DNA of 64,000 bases from assembly GCF_023242365.1 (NCBI RefSeq), contig NZ_JALLIX010000008.1, positions 62,001 to 126,000 on the forward strand, given 5' to 3'. The notes beneath the pieces are model-generated. The model was not told the origin of the DNA. It did not search any database and saw only the letters and a list, made by a program, of their open reading frames with translations. This DNA comes from Pseudomonas sp. MWU13-2100. GTDB taxonomy: Bacteria > Pseudomonadota > Gammaproteobacteria > Pseudomonadales > Pseudomonadaceae. The position numbers and the translations under genes were made by a program. Numbering within the stretch: position 1 is the stretch's first letter; each line of letters opens with the position of its first letter. This document shows positions 49,024 through 57,942 of the stretch, piece after piece.

Positions 49024-49712
49024 TGCTCCTTCATCTTGAGATCCAGGCGGATACGTTTGCCTTGCAGATCCTCCAGGCTCAGGGTTCCGCCGAGCTTGGA
49101 GGGTTTGCGATTGCCGCTGATCACCCGTCCCTGATCATCCAGCGCGTGGCAAGTGAGTACCTGGCCCGGTCCGAAGAGGGCATCGGGGTCGGTGATCTCC
49201 CAATCGCACAAACCCTCATAGTGTTTTTCCCCCGAACTTGGAAAACCCGACACACCCGGGCGCAGGTTGTCGCGCACGGCAATCGAGCCGCTATGGGTGA
49301 TGCTGCGATTCAGGTCGTCAGGTCCGTACAGCGCCTCGGTCTCGAAGCTCACTTCACTCAGATACAGTTTGCAGTCAGGCAGTTCATAGCCCAGGGGCAC
49401 CTTGAAGTCGGTGCTGTGGGGCGTTTGCCCGAGCGCGGTATTGAAGTGCAGCACCGTGGGCTGATACGGGCAGCCGGCCTGGTTGGCTTTCGGGATGTAG
49501 TGTGCGTTGGCCTGCAAGGCGGTTTGCGCCGGCATCTGAGCGATCAGCAAAAAATACGCGGCACTGGGTTGGCCGGCGGCAGGCTTGTCGGCGGGGCTGG
49601 CGGCAGTGGCGACCCAACAGATGATCCCGAGGGCGCCAAGCAACGGAAAGGACCAGGGGGATCGGAGCACGGGTTGCGCTTGCAACTTCGGGTATTTGCG
49701 ATTGAGCAACAT
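49017..49712 (-). CDS. Hypothetical membrane-anchored periplasmic protein
   Basis: 231 residues. One N-terminal membrane helix (FPLLGALGIICWVATAAS, about residues 22-40) precedes a periplasmic domain of about 190 residues. That domain has several cysteines (GCPYQP, PDCKLYL, LCDWEI, LTCHAL) that could form two disulfides. I recognise no family. The start codon ATG at 49712 has only a weak ribosome site. The gene is convergent with azurin and separate from nadE by about 110 bp. Confidence 0.65.
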   Translation of the reverse strand: MLLNRKYPKLQAQPVLRSPWSFPLLGALGIICWVATAASPADKPAAGQPSAAYFLLIAQMPAQTALQANAHYIPKANQAGCPYQPTVLHFNTALGQTPHSTDFKVPLGYELPDCKLYLSEVSFETEALYGPDDLNRSITHSGSIAVRDNLRPGVSGFPSSGEKHYEGLCDWEITDPDALFGPGQVLTCHALDDQGRVISGNRKPSKLGGTLSLEDLQGKRIRLDLKMKEQP

Positions 49713-49825
49713 CGGGTGGGGTCCCTGCCAACAACAAGATGCGGCGAAGACTGCCCAGTGACCGATGCTGTCTCAAGTGTTACGCGGAAAAATAGACGCT
49801 TCCTACGACATTCCCGCCGAATAAA

Positions 49826-50653
49826 TCACGGCGCAAATGGCATCTCACGTTTGTGCTGGGTTTTTTCGTACGTCCGACAAATGATATCGAAAGCTTCCTG
49901 GCGTACCGGCTCGCCGTGCAGGAAGGCGTCGATCTCGGTATAGGTGACGCCGTGGGAGGCTTCGTCGGGTTTGCCCGGGGCCAGGTCCTCGAGGTCGGCG
50001 GTCGGTACTTTTTCCACCAGGAACTCCGGCGCGCCGAAGTGCCGGGCGATGGCCCGGACCTGGTTTTTCACCAGCCCGCTCAAGGGGGCCAGGTCACAGG
50101 CACCGTCACCGAATTTGGTGAAAAAGCCCATCACCGCTTCTGCCGCGTGGTCGGTACCGATCACCAGGCCATGGGCGGCCCCGGCGATGGTGTACTGCGC
50201 GACCATGCGCATGCGCGCCTTGGTGTTGCCGAGGACGAAGTCCCGCGACACCGCGGCCTGGCCTTCGAAGGCCGCGACTTCGCTGGCCAGGGATTTCACT
50301 GCCGGGCCGATGTTCACCGTGTGGCGCTCGTCGGGGGCGATAAAGTCCACCGACGCCTGGGCTTCGTGTTCGTCGAACTGGGTTTCGTAGGGCAAACGCA
50401 CCGCGATGAAGCGGTAATCCTGGTTGCCGCTGCGCTCGCGCAGCTCACGCATGGCGCGCTGGGCCAGCAGGCCGGCGGTCAGCGAGTCGACGCCGCCGCT
50501 GATGCCCAGCACCAGCGTCTTGAGCCCTGAGTTCAGCAGGCAATCCTGGATAAAGGTGATCCGCCGCGCCACTTCGGCTTCGAGCGCGGCCTGGTCGGCG
50601 AACGGTGGCTGGACCTTGAGCTGTTCAGCAATCTGGCGCTGTACGGCTTGCAT
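49826..50653 (-). CDS. nadE: NH3-dependent NAD+ synthetase NadE
   Basis: Converts deamido-NAD to NAD with ATP and ammonia. The 275-residue protein has the PP-loop [16 protein letters not shown] near residue 47. The synthetase motifs [20 protein letters not shown] and [20 protein letters not shown] are also present. It lacks the glutaminase domain, so it is the short, ammonia-using form. It sits 59 bp downstream of pncB in the same direction; together they form the Preiss-Handler salvage arm. Confidence 0.96.
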   Translation of the reverse strand: MQAVQRQIAEQLKVQPPFADQAALEAEVARRITFIQDCLLNSGLKTLVLGISGGVDSLTAGLLAQRAMRELRERSGNQDYRFIAVRLPYETQFDEHEAQASVDFIAPDERHTVNIGPAVKSLASEVAAFEGQAAVSRDFVLGNTKARMRMVAQYTIAGAAHGLVIGTDHAAEAVMGFFTKFGDGACDLAPLSGLVKNQVRAIARHFGAPEFLVEKVPTADLEDLAPGKPDEASHGVTYTEIDAFLHGEPVRQEAFDIICRTYEKTQHKREMPFAP

Positions 50654-50712
50654 GATTCACTCCTTGCGGGATGGGGTCTGGAACAGGTTGATCGGTACCA
50701 CTGGGCGAATCT

Positions 50713-51912
50713 CTAGCCGTTGACCTGGAATACATGACGCAGGTAGGCCACGAAGTTCGGGTCCTTGCACTGGGCCTTGCCCGGCTCGTCGGAGATTTTC
50801 GCCACGGGTTGGCCGTTGCAGGCGGTCATTTTAAGCACGATGCTCATCGGTTCCACCCCCTCGATGTCGCAGGTGAGGTTGGTACCGATGCCGAAGCTGA
50901 CATTGATCCGACCGCGCAGCGCGCGGAATATCTCCAGGGCCTTGGGCAGGTTCAGGCTGTCGGAGAAGACCAGGGTCTTGCTCATTGGGTCGATGCCCAG
51001 CTGGTGATAACGATTGATGCATTTTTCGGCCCAGATCACCGGGTCGCCGGAGTCGTGGCGCAAACCGTCGAAGAGCTTGGCGAAGTACAGGTCGAAATCC
51101 TTGAGGAAAGCGTCGGTGGTGATGCAGTCGGTCAGGGCGATGCCGAGCAGGCCACGGTATTCGCGAACCCAGCAGTCGAGCGCGGCGATCTGGCTGTCGA
51201 TCAGGCGCGGGCCGAGTTGCTGGTGGGCCATGATCCACTCGTGGGCCATGGTACCCAGGGGTTTCATGTCGAACTCGCGGGCCAGGTGCACGTTGCTGGT
51301 GCCGACGAAGCGCCCGGGGAAGTCGTGCTTGAGCACGCTGACCACTTCTTCCTGGACCCGGTAGGAGAAACGTCGGCGGGTGCCGAAGTCGGCGACCTGC
51401 AGCTCGGACAGTTCCTCGGCGGCGGCGTTGGCGCTGAGCCAGTCGAACTTGCGATAGAGCTGTTCGCGAGCCTGGCTCAGCAGGGTTTCCTGATAGCGAT
51501 AGCGGTTGCGCACTTCGCTGACGATGGCCAGCAGCGGCACTTCGAACAGGATCACATGCAGCCACGGGCCGCGCAGGCGGATGAACAGCTCACCGTTCTC
51601 GATCCCGGTGTGGACGTAGCGCAGGTTGAAGCGGAACAGGCCGAGGAAGCGCAGGAAGTCCGGCTTGAGGAAGCTGATGCGCTCCAGGAAGCCCAGTTGG
51701 TCGGCGCTCAGGCTCAGTTCGGCGAGGCGTTCGATCTGGTAGCGGATTTCCGCCAGGTACGGACGCAGGTCTTCGCTGTTGCGGCAGCGGAAATCCCATT
51801 CGACTTCGACGTTGGGGTAGTTGTGCAACACCGCCTGCATCATGGTCAGCTTGTAGAAGTCGGTGTCCAGCAGGTTCTGCACAATGCGATCGCCAAAGGC
51901 CTTATCGCTCAT
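50713..51912 (-). CDS. pncB: Nicotinate phosphoribosyltransferase PncB
   Basis: Makes nicotinate mononucleotide from nicotinate and PRPP, the first step of NAD salvage. The 399-residue protein has the family N-terminus [35 protein letters not shown], the autophosphorylation-site region [17 protein letters not shown] with its His, and [19 protein letters not shown] at 51912 is preferred (GGAG nine bases upstream); upstream in-frame codons at 51927 and 51945 cannot be excluded. It is followed by nadE. Confidence 0.95.
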   Translation of the reverse strand: MSDKAFGDRIVQNLLDTDFYKLTMMQAVLHNYPNVEVEWDFRCRNSEDLRPYLAEIRYQIERLAELSLSADQLGFLERISFLKPDFLRFLGLFRFNLRYVHTGIENGELFIRLRGPWLHVILFEVPLLAIVSEVRNRYRYQETLLSQAREQLYRKFDWLSANAAAEELSELQVADFGTRRRFSYRVQEEVVSVLKHDFPGRFVGTSNVHLAREFDMKPLGTMAHEWIMAHQQLGPRLIDSQIAALDCWVREYRGLLGIALTDCITTDAFLKDFDLYFAKLFDGLRHDSGDPVIWAEKCINRYHQLGIDPMSKTLVFSDSLNLPKALEIFRALRGRINVSFGIGTNLTCDIEGVEPMSIVLKMTACNGQPVAKISDEPGKAQCKDPNFVAYLRHVFQVNG

Positions 51913-52068
51913 AAGGGGAATCTCCATGCCGGTCGCGCGTTGCATCGGCGTCCTGGCAGTTCTTGAATGAAGATCGCTAGTGGCGCATATCCGCAGGCCG
52001 TTTTACCAGCAATTTTTGTTGTAGGTGCCGGCCCCTTCGCGGGCAAGCTCCGCTCCCACAGGTTCTCT

Positions 52069-52199
52069 GTGGCGAGCGGGCTTGCCCGCGTTCGACTGCG
52101 CAGCAGTCGCAAAACAGGCTATCTCAGTCTGCCTGATACACCGGATTCACAGGTTCTAGGGCCGCTTCGCAGCCCAGCGCGGGCAAGCCCGCTCGCCAC
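52069..52199. repeat. REPIN between pncB and the LysR gene
   Basis: GTGGCGAGCGGGCTTGCCCG at the left and the inverted copy at the right flank about 90 bp; an additional GCGGGCAAGCTCCGCTCCCA lies just before it at about 52040. It reaches to within 7 bp of the LysR stop codon. No gene is present. Confidence 0.75.
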
Positions 52200-52205
52200 A
52201 AGGGA

Positions 52206-53111
52206 TCAGCTGTGAGTGAGAGGACCAAGCTGCTCCAGCATCCAGGATACGAAATCCCGCACCTTCGGCACTTCCGCCGAGTGTTCCGGATACGCCAGGT
52301 AATAGGCGTCGTGGTTGGGCATCGCATGGGGCCAGGCGAGCACCAGCTTGCCCTCCATCAGTTCCTCTTCCACCAGGAACCTGGGCAGCAAGGCCACGCC
52401 GCAGCCGACCTGGGCGGCGCGGATGCACATATAGAAGGTCTCGAAGCGCGGCCCGTGGTAACTGTGCTCGGTGTGATAGCCCTGGCTGTCGAACCAGTCG
52501 TGCCAGGCCTGGGGGCGCGAGGCGTTCTGCAGCAGGACCAGTTCGCTCAACTGCGTCGGATCGCTGAACGGTTGCTCCGGCAGGCAGGCCGGCGCACACA
52601 CCGCCACCAGCTCTTCGCCGAACAGCCTCACGCACTCGGTGCCCGGACGCGAACCCTGGCCGAAATAGAACGCCAGGTCGCTACGACCCTGCAGCAGGTC
52701 GTCGGCCTCCTGTTCGTTGCACAGGTCCAGGTGGATATGCGGGTGACGCAGGCGCCAGCCCTTGAGTCGCGGCACCAGCCAGCGGGCGCCGAAGGTCGAG
52801 GGCGTGGACACCCGCAGGACTTCGGTTTCACCGCCATAGGAACGCAGGTAGTGGGTCGACATCTCCACCTGGGTCAGGATTTTTCGGACTTCCACCAGGT
52901 ACAGGTCGCCGGCCGGGGTCAGTTGCAGGCGTCGCCGTACCCGGCGAAACAGCAGGTGCTGCAACAGCTCTTCCAGCTGTGCGACCTGTTTGCTCACGGC
53001 GCTCTGGGTCAGGTTCAGCTCTTCAGCCGCGCGGGTGAAGCTCAGATGCCGGGTGACGGCCTCGAAGCATTGCAGGGCCGTAATCGAAGGCAGGTATCTT
53101 TTATTCAGCAT
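52206..53111 (-). CDS. LysR-family transcriptional regulator (GcvA-like)
   Basis: 301 residues. The N-terminal winged helix-turn-helix (ITALQCFEAVTRHLSFTRAA then LNLTQSAVSKQVAQLEELL) is followed by a type 2 periplasmic-binding-like effector domain. It is divergent from amaB with a 164-bp spacer; the same LysR-amaB-amaA order is known in P. putida, so it probably controls the L-lysine/L-pipecolate genes. The ATG at 53111 gives the normal length; an in-frame ATG at 53144 would add eleven residues. Confidence 0.9.
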   Translation of the reverse strand: MLNKRYLPSITALQCFEAVTRHLSFTRAAEELNLTQSAVSKQVAQLEELLQHLLFRRVRRRLQLTPAGDLYLVEVRKILTQVEMSTHYLRSYGGETEVLRVSTPSTFGARWLVPRLKGWRLRHPHIHLDLCNEQEADDLLQGRSDLAFYFGQGSRPGTECVRLFGEELVAVCAPACLPEQPFSDPTQLSELVLLQNASRPQAWHDWFDSQGYHTEHSYHGPRFETFYMCIRAAQVGCGVALLPRFLVEEELMEGKLVLAWPHAMPNHDAYYLAYPEHSAEVPKVRDFVSWMLEQLGPLTHS

Positions 53112-53275
53112 GGACGGGCCTTTTACTTGTGTCTTGCGCTGCATGAATAAATGGAATGATATCTCGCCTAATCGTCGTTTGTTGGCAAAGCTGAAGGCCG
53201 CTACAACTGAAGGTCTGAATTGTCGTGTTGTTTTCGACTGAAGCTTTCCGTTTTTCGCCTACAGGAGTAACCCCC

Positions 53276-54766
53276 ATGGTTGCCGCATTGCTTGACCGTC
53301 TTGGTGTGAACCCGGCGCTGTACCAACAGGGCAAACAGCCCGTGCATTCGCCGATCGACGGCAGCCGCATCGCCGGCGTGAACTGGGAAGGCCCGGCCGA
53401 GGTCGAGCAGCAGGTCAGCCGTGCCGAGCACGCCTTCGACGCCTGGCGCAAGGTGCCGGCCCCGCGTCGTGGCGAACTGGTGCGCCAGTTCGGCGAAGTG
53501 TTGCGTGAATACAAGGCCGACCTCGGTGAGCTGGTCTCCTGGGAAGCCGGCAAGATCACTCAGGAAGGCCTGGGTGAAGTGCAGGAAATGATCGATATCT
53601 GTGACTTCGCCGTGGGCCTGTCGCGCCAGCTGTACGGCTTGACCATCGCATCCGAGCGTCCGGGCCACCATATGCGTGAGTCCTGGCATCCGCTGGGGGT
53701 GGTCGGCGTTATCAGCGCCTTCAACTTCCCGGTCGCGGTCTGGGCCTGGAACACCGCCCTGGCGCTGGTCTGCGGCAACGCGGTGATCTGGAAACCTTCG
53801 GAAAAAACCCCGCTGACCGCGCTGGCCTGCCAGGCCCTGTTCGAACGCGTGGTGAAAAACTTCAGCGATGCCCCCGAGTACCTGAGCCAGGTGATCATCG
53901 GTGGCCGCGACGCCGGTGCCGCCCTGGTCGATGACCCGCGTGTGGCGCTGATCAGCGCCACCGGCAGCACCCGCATGGGCCGCGAAGTGGCGCCGAAAGT
54001 GGCCGCGCGCTTTGCCCGCAGCATTCTGGAACTGGGCGGTAACAACGCGATGATCCTTGGCCCAAGCGCCGACCTGGACATGGCGGTACGGGCGATCCTG
54101 TTCAGCGCCGTCGGGACCGCCGGCCAGCGTTGCACCACCTTGCGCCGGCTGATTGCCCATGAATCGGTCAAGGCGGAGATTGTCACTCGCTTGAAAGCCG
54201 CCTATTCCAAGGTGCGTATCGGCCATCCGCTGGAAGGCAACCTGGTCGGTCCGCTGATCGACAAGCAGAGTTTCGAGAACATGCAGGACGCCCTGGAGCA
54301 GGCCCTGAGCGAGGGTGGTCGGGTGTTCGGCGGCGAGCGCCAGTTGCAGGAAAAATTCCCGAATGCCTATTACGTGTCGCCGGCCATCGTCGAGATGCCG
54401 GAGCAGAGCGAAGTGGTCTGCCACGAAACCTTTGCCCCGATCCTCTATGTGATCGGTTACAACGAATTCGCCGAAGCCTTGCGTTTGAACAATGCGGTGC
54501 CACAAGGCCTGTCTTCGTGCATCTTCACTACCGATGTCCGTGAGGCTGAACAGTTCATGTCGGCGGTGGGCAGCGACTGCGGCATTGCCAACGTCAACAT
54601 CGGCCCGAGCGGTGCGGAAATCGGCGGCGCCTTCGGCGGCGAGAAGGAAACCGGTGGCGGTCGCGAGTCGGGTTCGGACGCCTGGCGCGGTTACATGCGC
54701 CGCCAGACCAATACTGTGAACTACTCGCTGGAGTTGCCGCTGGCCCAGGGCATTACCTTCGATTAA
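53276..54766 (+). CDS. amaB: L-piperideine-6-carboxylate / aminoadipate semialdehyde dehydrogenase AmaB
   Basis: NAD-dependent aldehyde dehydrogenase that oxidises L-2-aminoadipate 6-semialdehyde (from piperideine-6-carboxylate) to L-2-aminoadipate in lysine catabolism. The 496-residue protein belongs to the ALDH7 type. The catalytic Glu lies in RSILELGGNNAMILG and the Cys in VGTAGQRCTTLRRL. The N-terminal VVGVISAFNFPVAVWAWNTA and WKPSEKTPLTA (cofactor Lys) are conserved. ATG at 53276 follows ACAGGAGTAACCCCC. It is divergent from the LysR gene and followed, after a REPIN, by amaA. Confidence 0.92.
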   Translation: MVAALLDRLGVNPALYQQGKQPVHSPIDGSRIAGVNWEGPAEVEQQVSRAEHAFDAWRKVPAPRRGELVRQFGEVLREYKADLGELVSWEAGKITQEGLGEVQEMIDICDFAVGLSRQLYGLTIASERPGHHMRESWHPLGVVGVISAFNFPVAVWAWNTALALVCGNAVIWKPSEKTPLTALACQALFERVVKNFSDAPEYLSQVIIGGRDAGAALVDDPRVALISATGSTRMGREVAPKVAARFARSILELGGNNAMILGPSADLDMAVRAILFSAVGTAGQRCTTLRRLIAHESVKAEIVTRLKAAYSKVRIGHPLEGNLVGPLIDKQSFENMQDALEQALSEGGRVFGGERQLQEKFPNAYYVSPAIVEMPEQSEVVCHETFAPILYVIGYNEFAEALRLNNAVPQGLSSCIFTTDVREAEQFMSAVGSDCGIANVNIGPSGAEIGGAFGGEKETGGGRESGSDAWRGYMRRQTNTVNYSLELPLAQGITFD

Positions 54767-54788
54767 CGAAGGTGCGAGGCAGGTCCCT

Positions 54789-54920
54789 GTGGCGAGGGGG
54801 CTTGCCCCCGTTGGGGCGCGAAGCGGCCCTGAAATCGGTAATCGCGAGCTATCAGACAGAACGCATCGACCGATTTTACGACTGCTGCGCAGCCGAACGG
54901 GGGGCAAGCCCCCTCGCCAC
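54789..54920. repeat. REPIN between amaB and amaA
   Basis: GTGGCGAGGGGGCTTGCCCC and its inverted copy flank about 90 bp containing GCGAAGCGGCCCTGAAA and CTGCTGCGCAGCCGAAC, which are shared with the REPINs at 28867 and 39133. The palindrome arms carry a compensated GC-to-GG change compared with those copies. Confidence 0.75.
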
Positions 54921-54990
54921 ATTCAGTCCGCCTGCCACAACAAGTTAAGTCTGGAGTGTGTTTGTTGGGTTTCATTTTCGGAGTCTGGCA

Positions 54991-56274
54991 ATGCCGTTAC
55001 GCGAAGAATGTCTATGGGAAACACTGACGCCGCAGCGGCCTGAAGCAGCGTCCTTCAAGGGCGAGCTGAAGGTCGATGTCTGCGTCATCGGCGCTGGTAT
55101 CACCGGGCTCTCGGCTGCGATTCACCTGCGTGAGCAAGGCAAGAGCGTCTGTGTACTGGAAGCCCATCGCACCGGCCACGGCGGTTCCGGACGCAATGTC
55201 GGGCTGGTCAATGCCGGGATGTGGATTCCTCCGGACGAGATCGAAGCCGGTTTCGGCGAAGCGGTGGGCAGTCAGCTCAATCGCATGCTCGGGGCGGCGC
55301 CGGCCCTCGTCTTCAGCCTGGTGGACAAGCATGGCATCGATTGTCAGCTACGCCGCGAAGGCACCTTGCACATGGCCCACAACGCCAAGGGCGAGGCCGA
55401 TCTGCGCAGCCGCGAGGCGCAGTGGAAACGTCGCGGTGCCCCGGTGGAGCTGCTGACCGGCAAGGATTGTGAAATCGCCACCGGTACCAGGAAAATCGCC
55501 GCCGCCTTGCTCGACCGACGCGCCGGCACCCTCAATCCGATGGCCTACACTTCGGGCCTGGCCAAGGCCGCGGCGCGGCTCGGCGCGCAGTTGTTCGACC
55601 ACTCGCCGGTCACCCGCCTGGAGCGCCAGGGCCAGCGCTGGTCGGTGCAGACCGCCGAGGGCGCGGTCAGCGCCGAACAGGTGGTGATGGCTTCCAACGC
55701 CTACACCGAAGGCGAATGGACCGAACTGCGGCGCAACTTTTTCCCGGGCTACTACTATCAGGTCGCGTCCAGTCCGCTGACCGAAGAGGCCGCGCGGCAG
55801 ATCCTGCCGGGCGGGCAGGGCTCCTGGGATACCCGCCAGGTGCTCAGCAGCATTCGCCGCGACGCCGACGGTCGTCTGTTGCTGGGCAGCCTGGGCAACG
55901 GCAACCAGAAACCGACGTGGTTCCTGCGGGCCTGGGCCGACCGGGTGCAGCAGCACTATTTCCCCTACCTGAAAAAGGTCGACTGGGAATGTACCTGGAC
56001 CGGCTGCATTGCCTTTACCCCCGACCATCTGATGCGCCTGTTCGAACCGGCGCCCGGTTTAGTGGCAGTCACCGGCTACAACGGACGGGGGGTGACCACG
56101 GGCACGGTGGTCGGCAAGGCGTTCGCCGATTACCTGTGTAACGGAAATCCTCAGGCCCTGCCGATTCCCTTCGCGCCCATGCGGCCGATAGCGGCGGTAG
56201 GCCTGCGCAGTGGTCTCTACGAAGCCGGTTTTTCGCTGTATCACGCGGGCCAGTGCCTGCGGATTGTCATTTGA
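54991..56274 (+). CDS. amaA: L-pipecolate oxidase AmaA (FAD-dependent)
   Basis: Oxidises L-pipecolate to piperideine-6-carboxylate, the step before AmaB. The 427-residue protein belongs to the DAO family. The dinucleotide-binding motif VDVCVIGAGITGLSAAIHL (about residues 28-46), GHGGSGRNVGLVNAGMW for the FAD, and the C-terminal VTGYNGRGVTTGTVVGKAF are intact. ATG at 54991 follows CGGAGTCTGGCA; upstream in-frame codons have no ribosome site. Pairing with amaB and the LysR gene matches P. putida. Confidence 0.9.
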   Translation: MPLREECLWETLTPQRPEAASFKGELKVDVCVIGAGITGLSAAIHLREQGKSVCVLEAHRTGHGGSGRNVGLVNAGMWIPPDEIEAGFGEAVGSQLNRMLGAAPALVFSLVDKHGIDCQLRREGTLHMAHNAKGEADLRSREAQWKRRGAPVELLTGKDCEIATGTRKIAAALLDRRAGTLNPMAYTSGLAKAAARLGAQLFDHSPVTRLERQGQRWSVQTAEGAVSAEQVVMASNAYTEGEWTELRRNFFPGYYYQVASSPLTEEAARQILPGGQGSWDTRQVLSSIRRDADGRLLLGSLGNGNQKPTWFLRAWADRVQQHYFPYLKKVDWECTWTGCIAFTPDHLMRLFEPAPGLVAVTGYNGRGVTTGTVVGKAFADYLCNGNPQALPIPFAPMRPIAAVGLRSGLYEAGFSLYHAGQCLRIVI

Positions 56275-56331
56275 TACAACAAAAAATGCTGATTCGGACG
56301 GCGCTTTTGTTCGAGACGGCTAGCCTGTAAT

Positions 56332-56357
56332 GGTGCGCGATGTAGCAGTCGCGCACC
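56332..56357. repeat. Inverted repeat upstream of the braC control region
   Basis: GGTGCGCGA and TCGCGCACC form a perfect 9-bp inverted repeat around TGTAGCAG, 58 bp after the amaA stop. It has no T-run. It could be the 3' hairpin of amaA or an operator for the braC promoter. Confidence 0.5.
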
Positions 56358-56395
56358 GCGAGTGTGCACTTCGGTGACGCACGTTGTTACAGGGT

Positions 56396-56494
56396 GGTTG
56401 CACACCCTTCGGCGCCATGGTTGCAATAGTGGCACCAATGGGTTGCACCTTTTTTCTTAAAAGGTTCCACCTCCCGCGGTTTAGACGGTTGCAC
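56396..56494 (+). promoter_or_regulatory. Phased array of five GGTTGCAC direct repeats
   Basis: GGTTGCAC at 56396, GGTTGCAA at 56419, GGTTGCAC at 56441, GGTTCCAC at 56463 and GGTTGCAC at 56487. Spacings are 23, 22, 22 and 24 bp, about two helical turns, so all sites face the same side of the DNA. The array ends 73 bp before the -24 element at 56567, where enhancer-binding protein sites would be expected. Confidence 0.65.
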
Positions 56495-56566
56495 GCCCAG
56501 TTAAAAAGGGCCCGAAACAGTCCATAAAACAATAAGACAGCGACTTTTTGCAGAACAAAAAACCTA

Positions 56567-56582
56567 TGGCACGCCCCTTGCT
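56567..56582 (+). promoter_or_regulatory. Sigma-54 promoter of braC
   Basis: TGGCACGCCCCTTGCT matches the full -24/-12 consensus, including GG-N10-GC. The predicted start is near 56593, giving a leader of about 45 nt before the ATG at 56638. Confidence 0.85.
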
Positions 56583-56637
56583 CTGAGCATTCATTGAAGT
56601 CGCAGTGCCAACTAAAAAAACCTTGGAGCACCACCTC

Positions 56638-57771
56638 ATGTCCCAGACGTTTTACAAGAAAGGCTTTGTAGCCCTCGCAGTGGCTGCTGCGTTGGGTGTT
56701 TCTGCGTTTGCTCAGGCTGATGTCAAGATCGGCGTAGCGGGCCCCATGACCGGTGCCAACGCGTCTTTCGGCGAGCAGTACATGAAAGGGGCACAAGCGG
56801 CGGCGGATGCTATCAACGCAGCGGGTGGCGTCAATGGCGAGAAAATCGTTCTGATCAAAGGTGACGATGCCTGTGAACCGAAGCAGGCGGTGAACGTTGC
56901 CAAGGACCTGACCAATCAGAAGGTCGCCGGTGTTGTCGGGCACTTCTGTTCCTCTTCCACGATCCCGGCTTCGGAGATCTACGACGAAGCGGGCATCATC
57001 GCGATCACCCCGGGCTCTACCAACCCTCAGGTGACCGAGCGCGGTCTGGGTGCGATGTTCCGTATGTGTGGTCGTGACGACCAGCAGGGCATCGTAGCCG
57101 GCAACTACATCGTCGATGTGCTCAAGGGCAAGAAAGTCGCGGTCATCCACGACAAGGACACCTATGGTCAAGGCCTGGCGGATGCCACCAAGGCCCAGTT
57201 GATCAAGCGCGGCGTAACCCCGGTGATCTACGAAGGCCTGACCCGTGGCGAGAAGGACTTCAGCGCCCTGGTGACCAAGATCCGTGCCGCCGGTGCCGAT
57301 GTGGTCTACTTCGGCGGCCTGCACCCGGAAGCCGGTCCGCTGGTCAAGCAACTGCGCACTGAAGGCTTGAAAGACGTCAAATTCATGTCCGATGACGGCA
57401 TCGTCACCGACGAACTGGTCACCACTGCCGGTGGTCCGCAATACGTCGACGGCGTACTCATGACCTTCGGCGCCGACCCACGTCTGCTGCCGGACAGCAA
57501 GGCGGTCGTTGACCAGTTCCGCAAGTCGGGCTACGAGCCGGAAGGTTACACCCTCTATGCCTACGCCTCGGTACAGACCCTGGCCGCCGCTTTCAACGGT
57601 GCCAAGTCGAACAAGGGCGAAGAGGCGGCCAAGTGGCTGAAGGCACACCCGGTCAAGACCGTAATGGGCGAGAAGACCTGGGACGCCAAGGGCGACCTGA
57701 AAGTCTCCGACTACGTGGTTTACCAGTGGGATGCGAGCGGCAAATACCACCAGTTGGAAAAACAGAAGTGA
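56638..57771 (+). CDS. braC: Branched-chain amino acid ABC transporter, periplasmic binding protein
   Basis: Binds Leu/Ile/Val (and related amino acids) in the periplasm for the LivHMGF permease. The 377-residue precursor has a signal peptide (FVALAVAAALGVSAFAQA) and a mature start near ADVKIGVAGPMTGANASFGE. Typical features are GDDACEPKQAVNVAKDL, GHFCSSSTIPASEIYDEAG and IIAITPGSTNPQVTERG. ATG at 56638 follows TTGGAGCACCACC. It is separated from livH by 171 bp, which shows no gene. Expression is predicted to depend on sigma-54. Confidence 0.95.
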   Translation: MSQTFYKKGFVALAVAAALGVSAFAQADVKIGVAGPMTGANASFGEQYMKGAQAAADAINAAGGVNGEKIVLIKGDDACEPKQAVNVAKDLTNQKVAGVVGHFCSSSTIPASEIYDEAGIIAITPGSTNPQVTERGLGAMFRMCGRDDQQGIVAGNYIVDVLKGKKVAVIHDKDTYGQGLADATKAQLIKRGVTPVIYEGLTRGEKDFSALVTKIRAAGADVVYFGGLHPEAGPLVKQLRTEGLKDVKFMSDDGIVTDELVTTAGGPQYVDGVLMTFGADPRLLPDSKAVVDQFRKSGYEPEGYTLYAYASVQTLAAAFNGAKSNKGEEAAKWLKAHPVKTVMGEKTWDAKGDLKVSDYVVYQWDASGKYHQLEKQK

Positions 57772-57942
57772 CATGAAGGTCTGACCCGGCTGGCGCCCCG
57801 TGCGCCGGCCAGTCACCAGGCGTGTCCGTGCAGTACCTGTCTTTTCTCGTAGAGCTGCACATGGCTGTGCTGCGACGGCGGTTGAACCCCGGTCCGTCGC
57901 GGTGCGCTTCTGTGCAGTCTCTCAAATGCGTGAGATTGCGTT

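Noticed and set aside
56396..56494. The GGTTGCAC repeats as a CRISPR array.
   Set aside because: Repeats are only 8 bp with 14-16 bp spacers, no cas genes are present, and the array sits at enhancer distance from a sigma-54 promoter.
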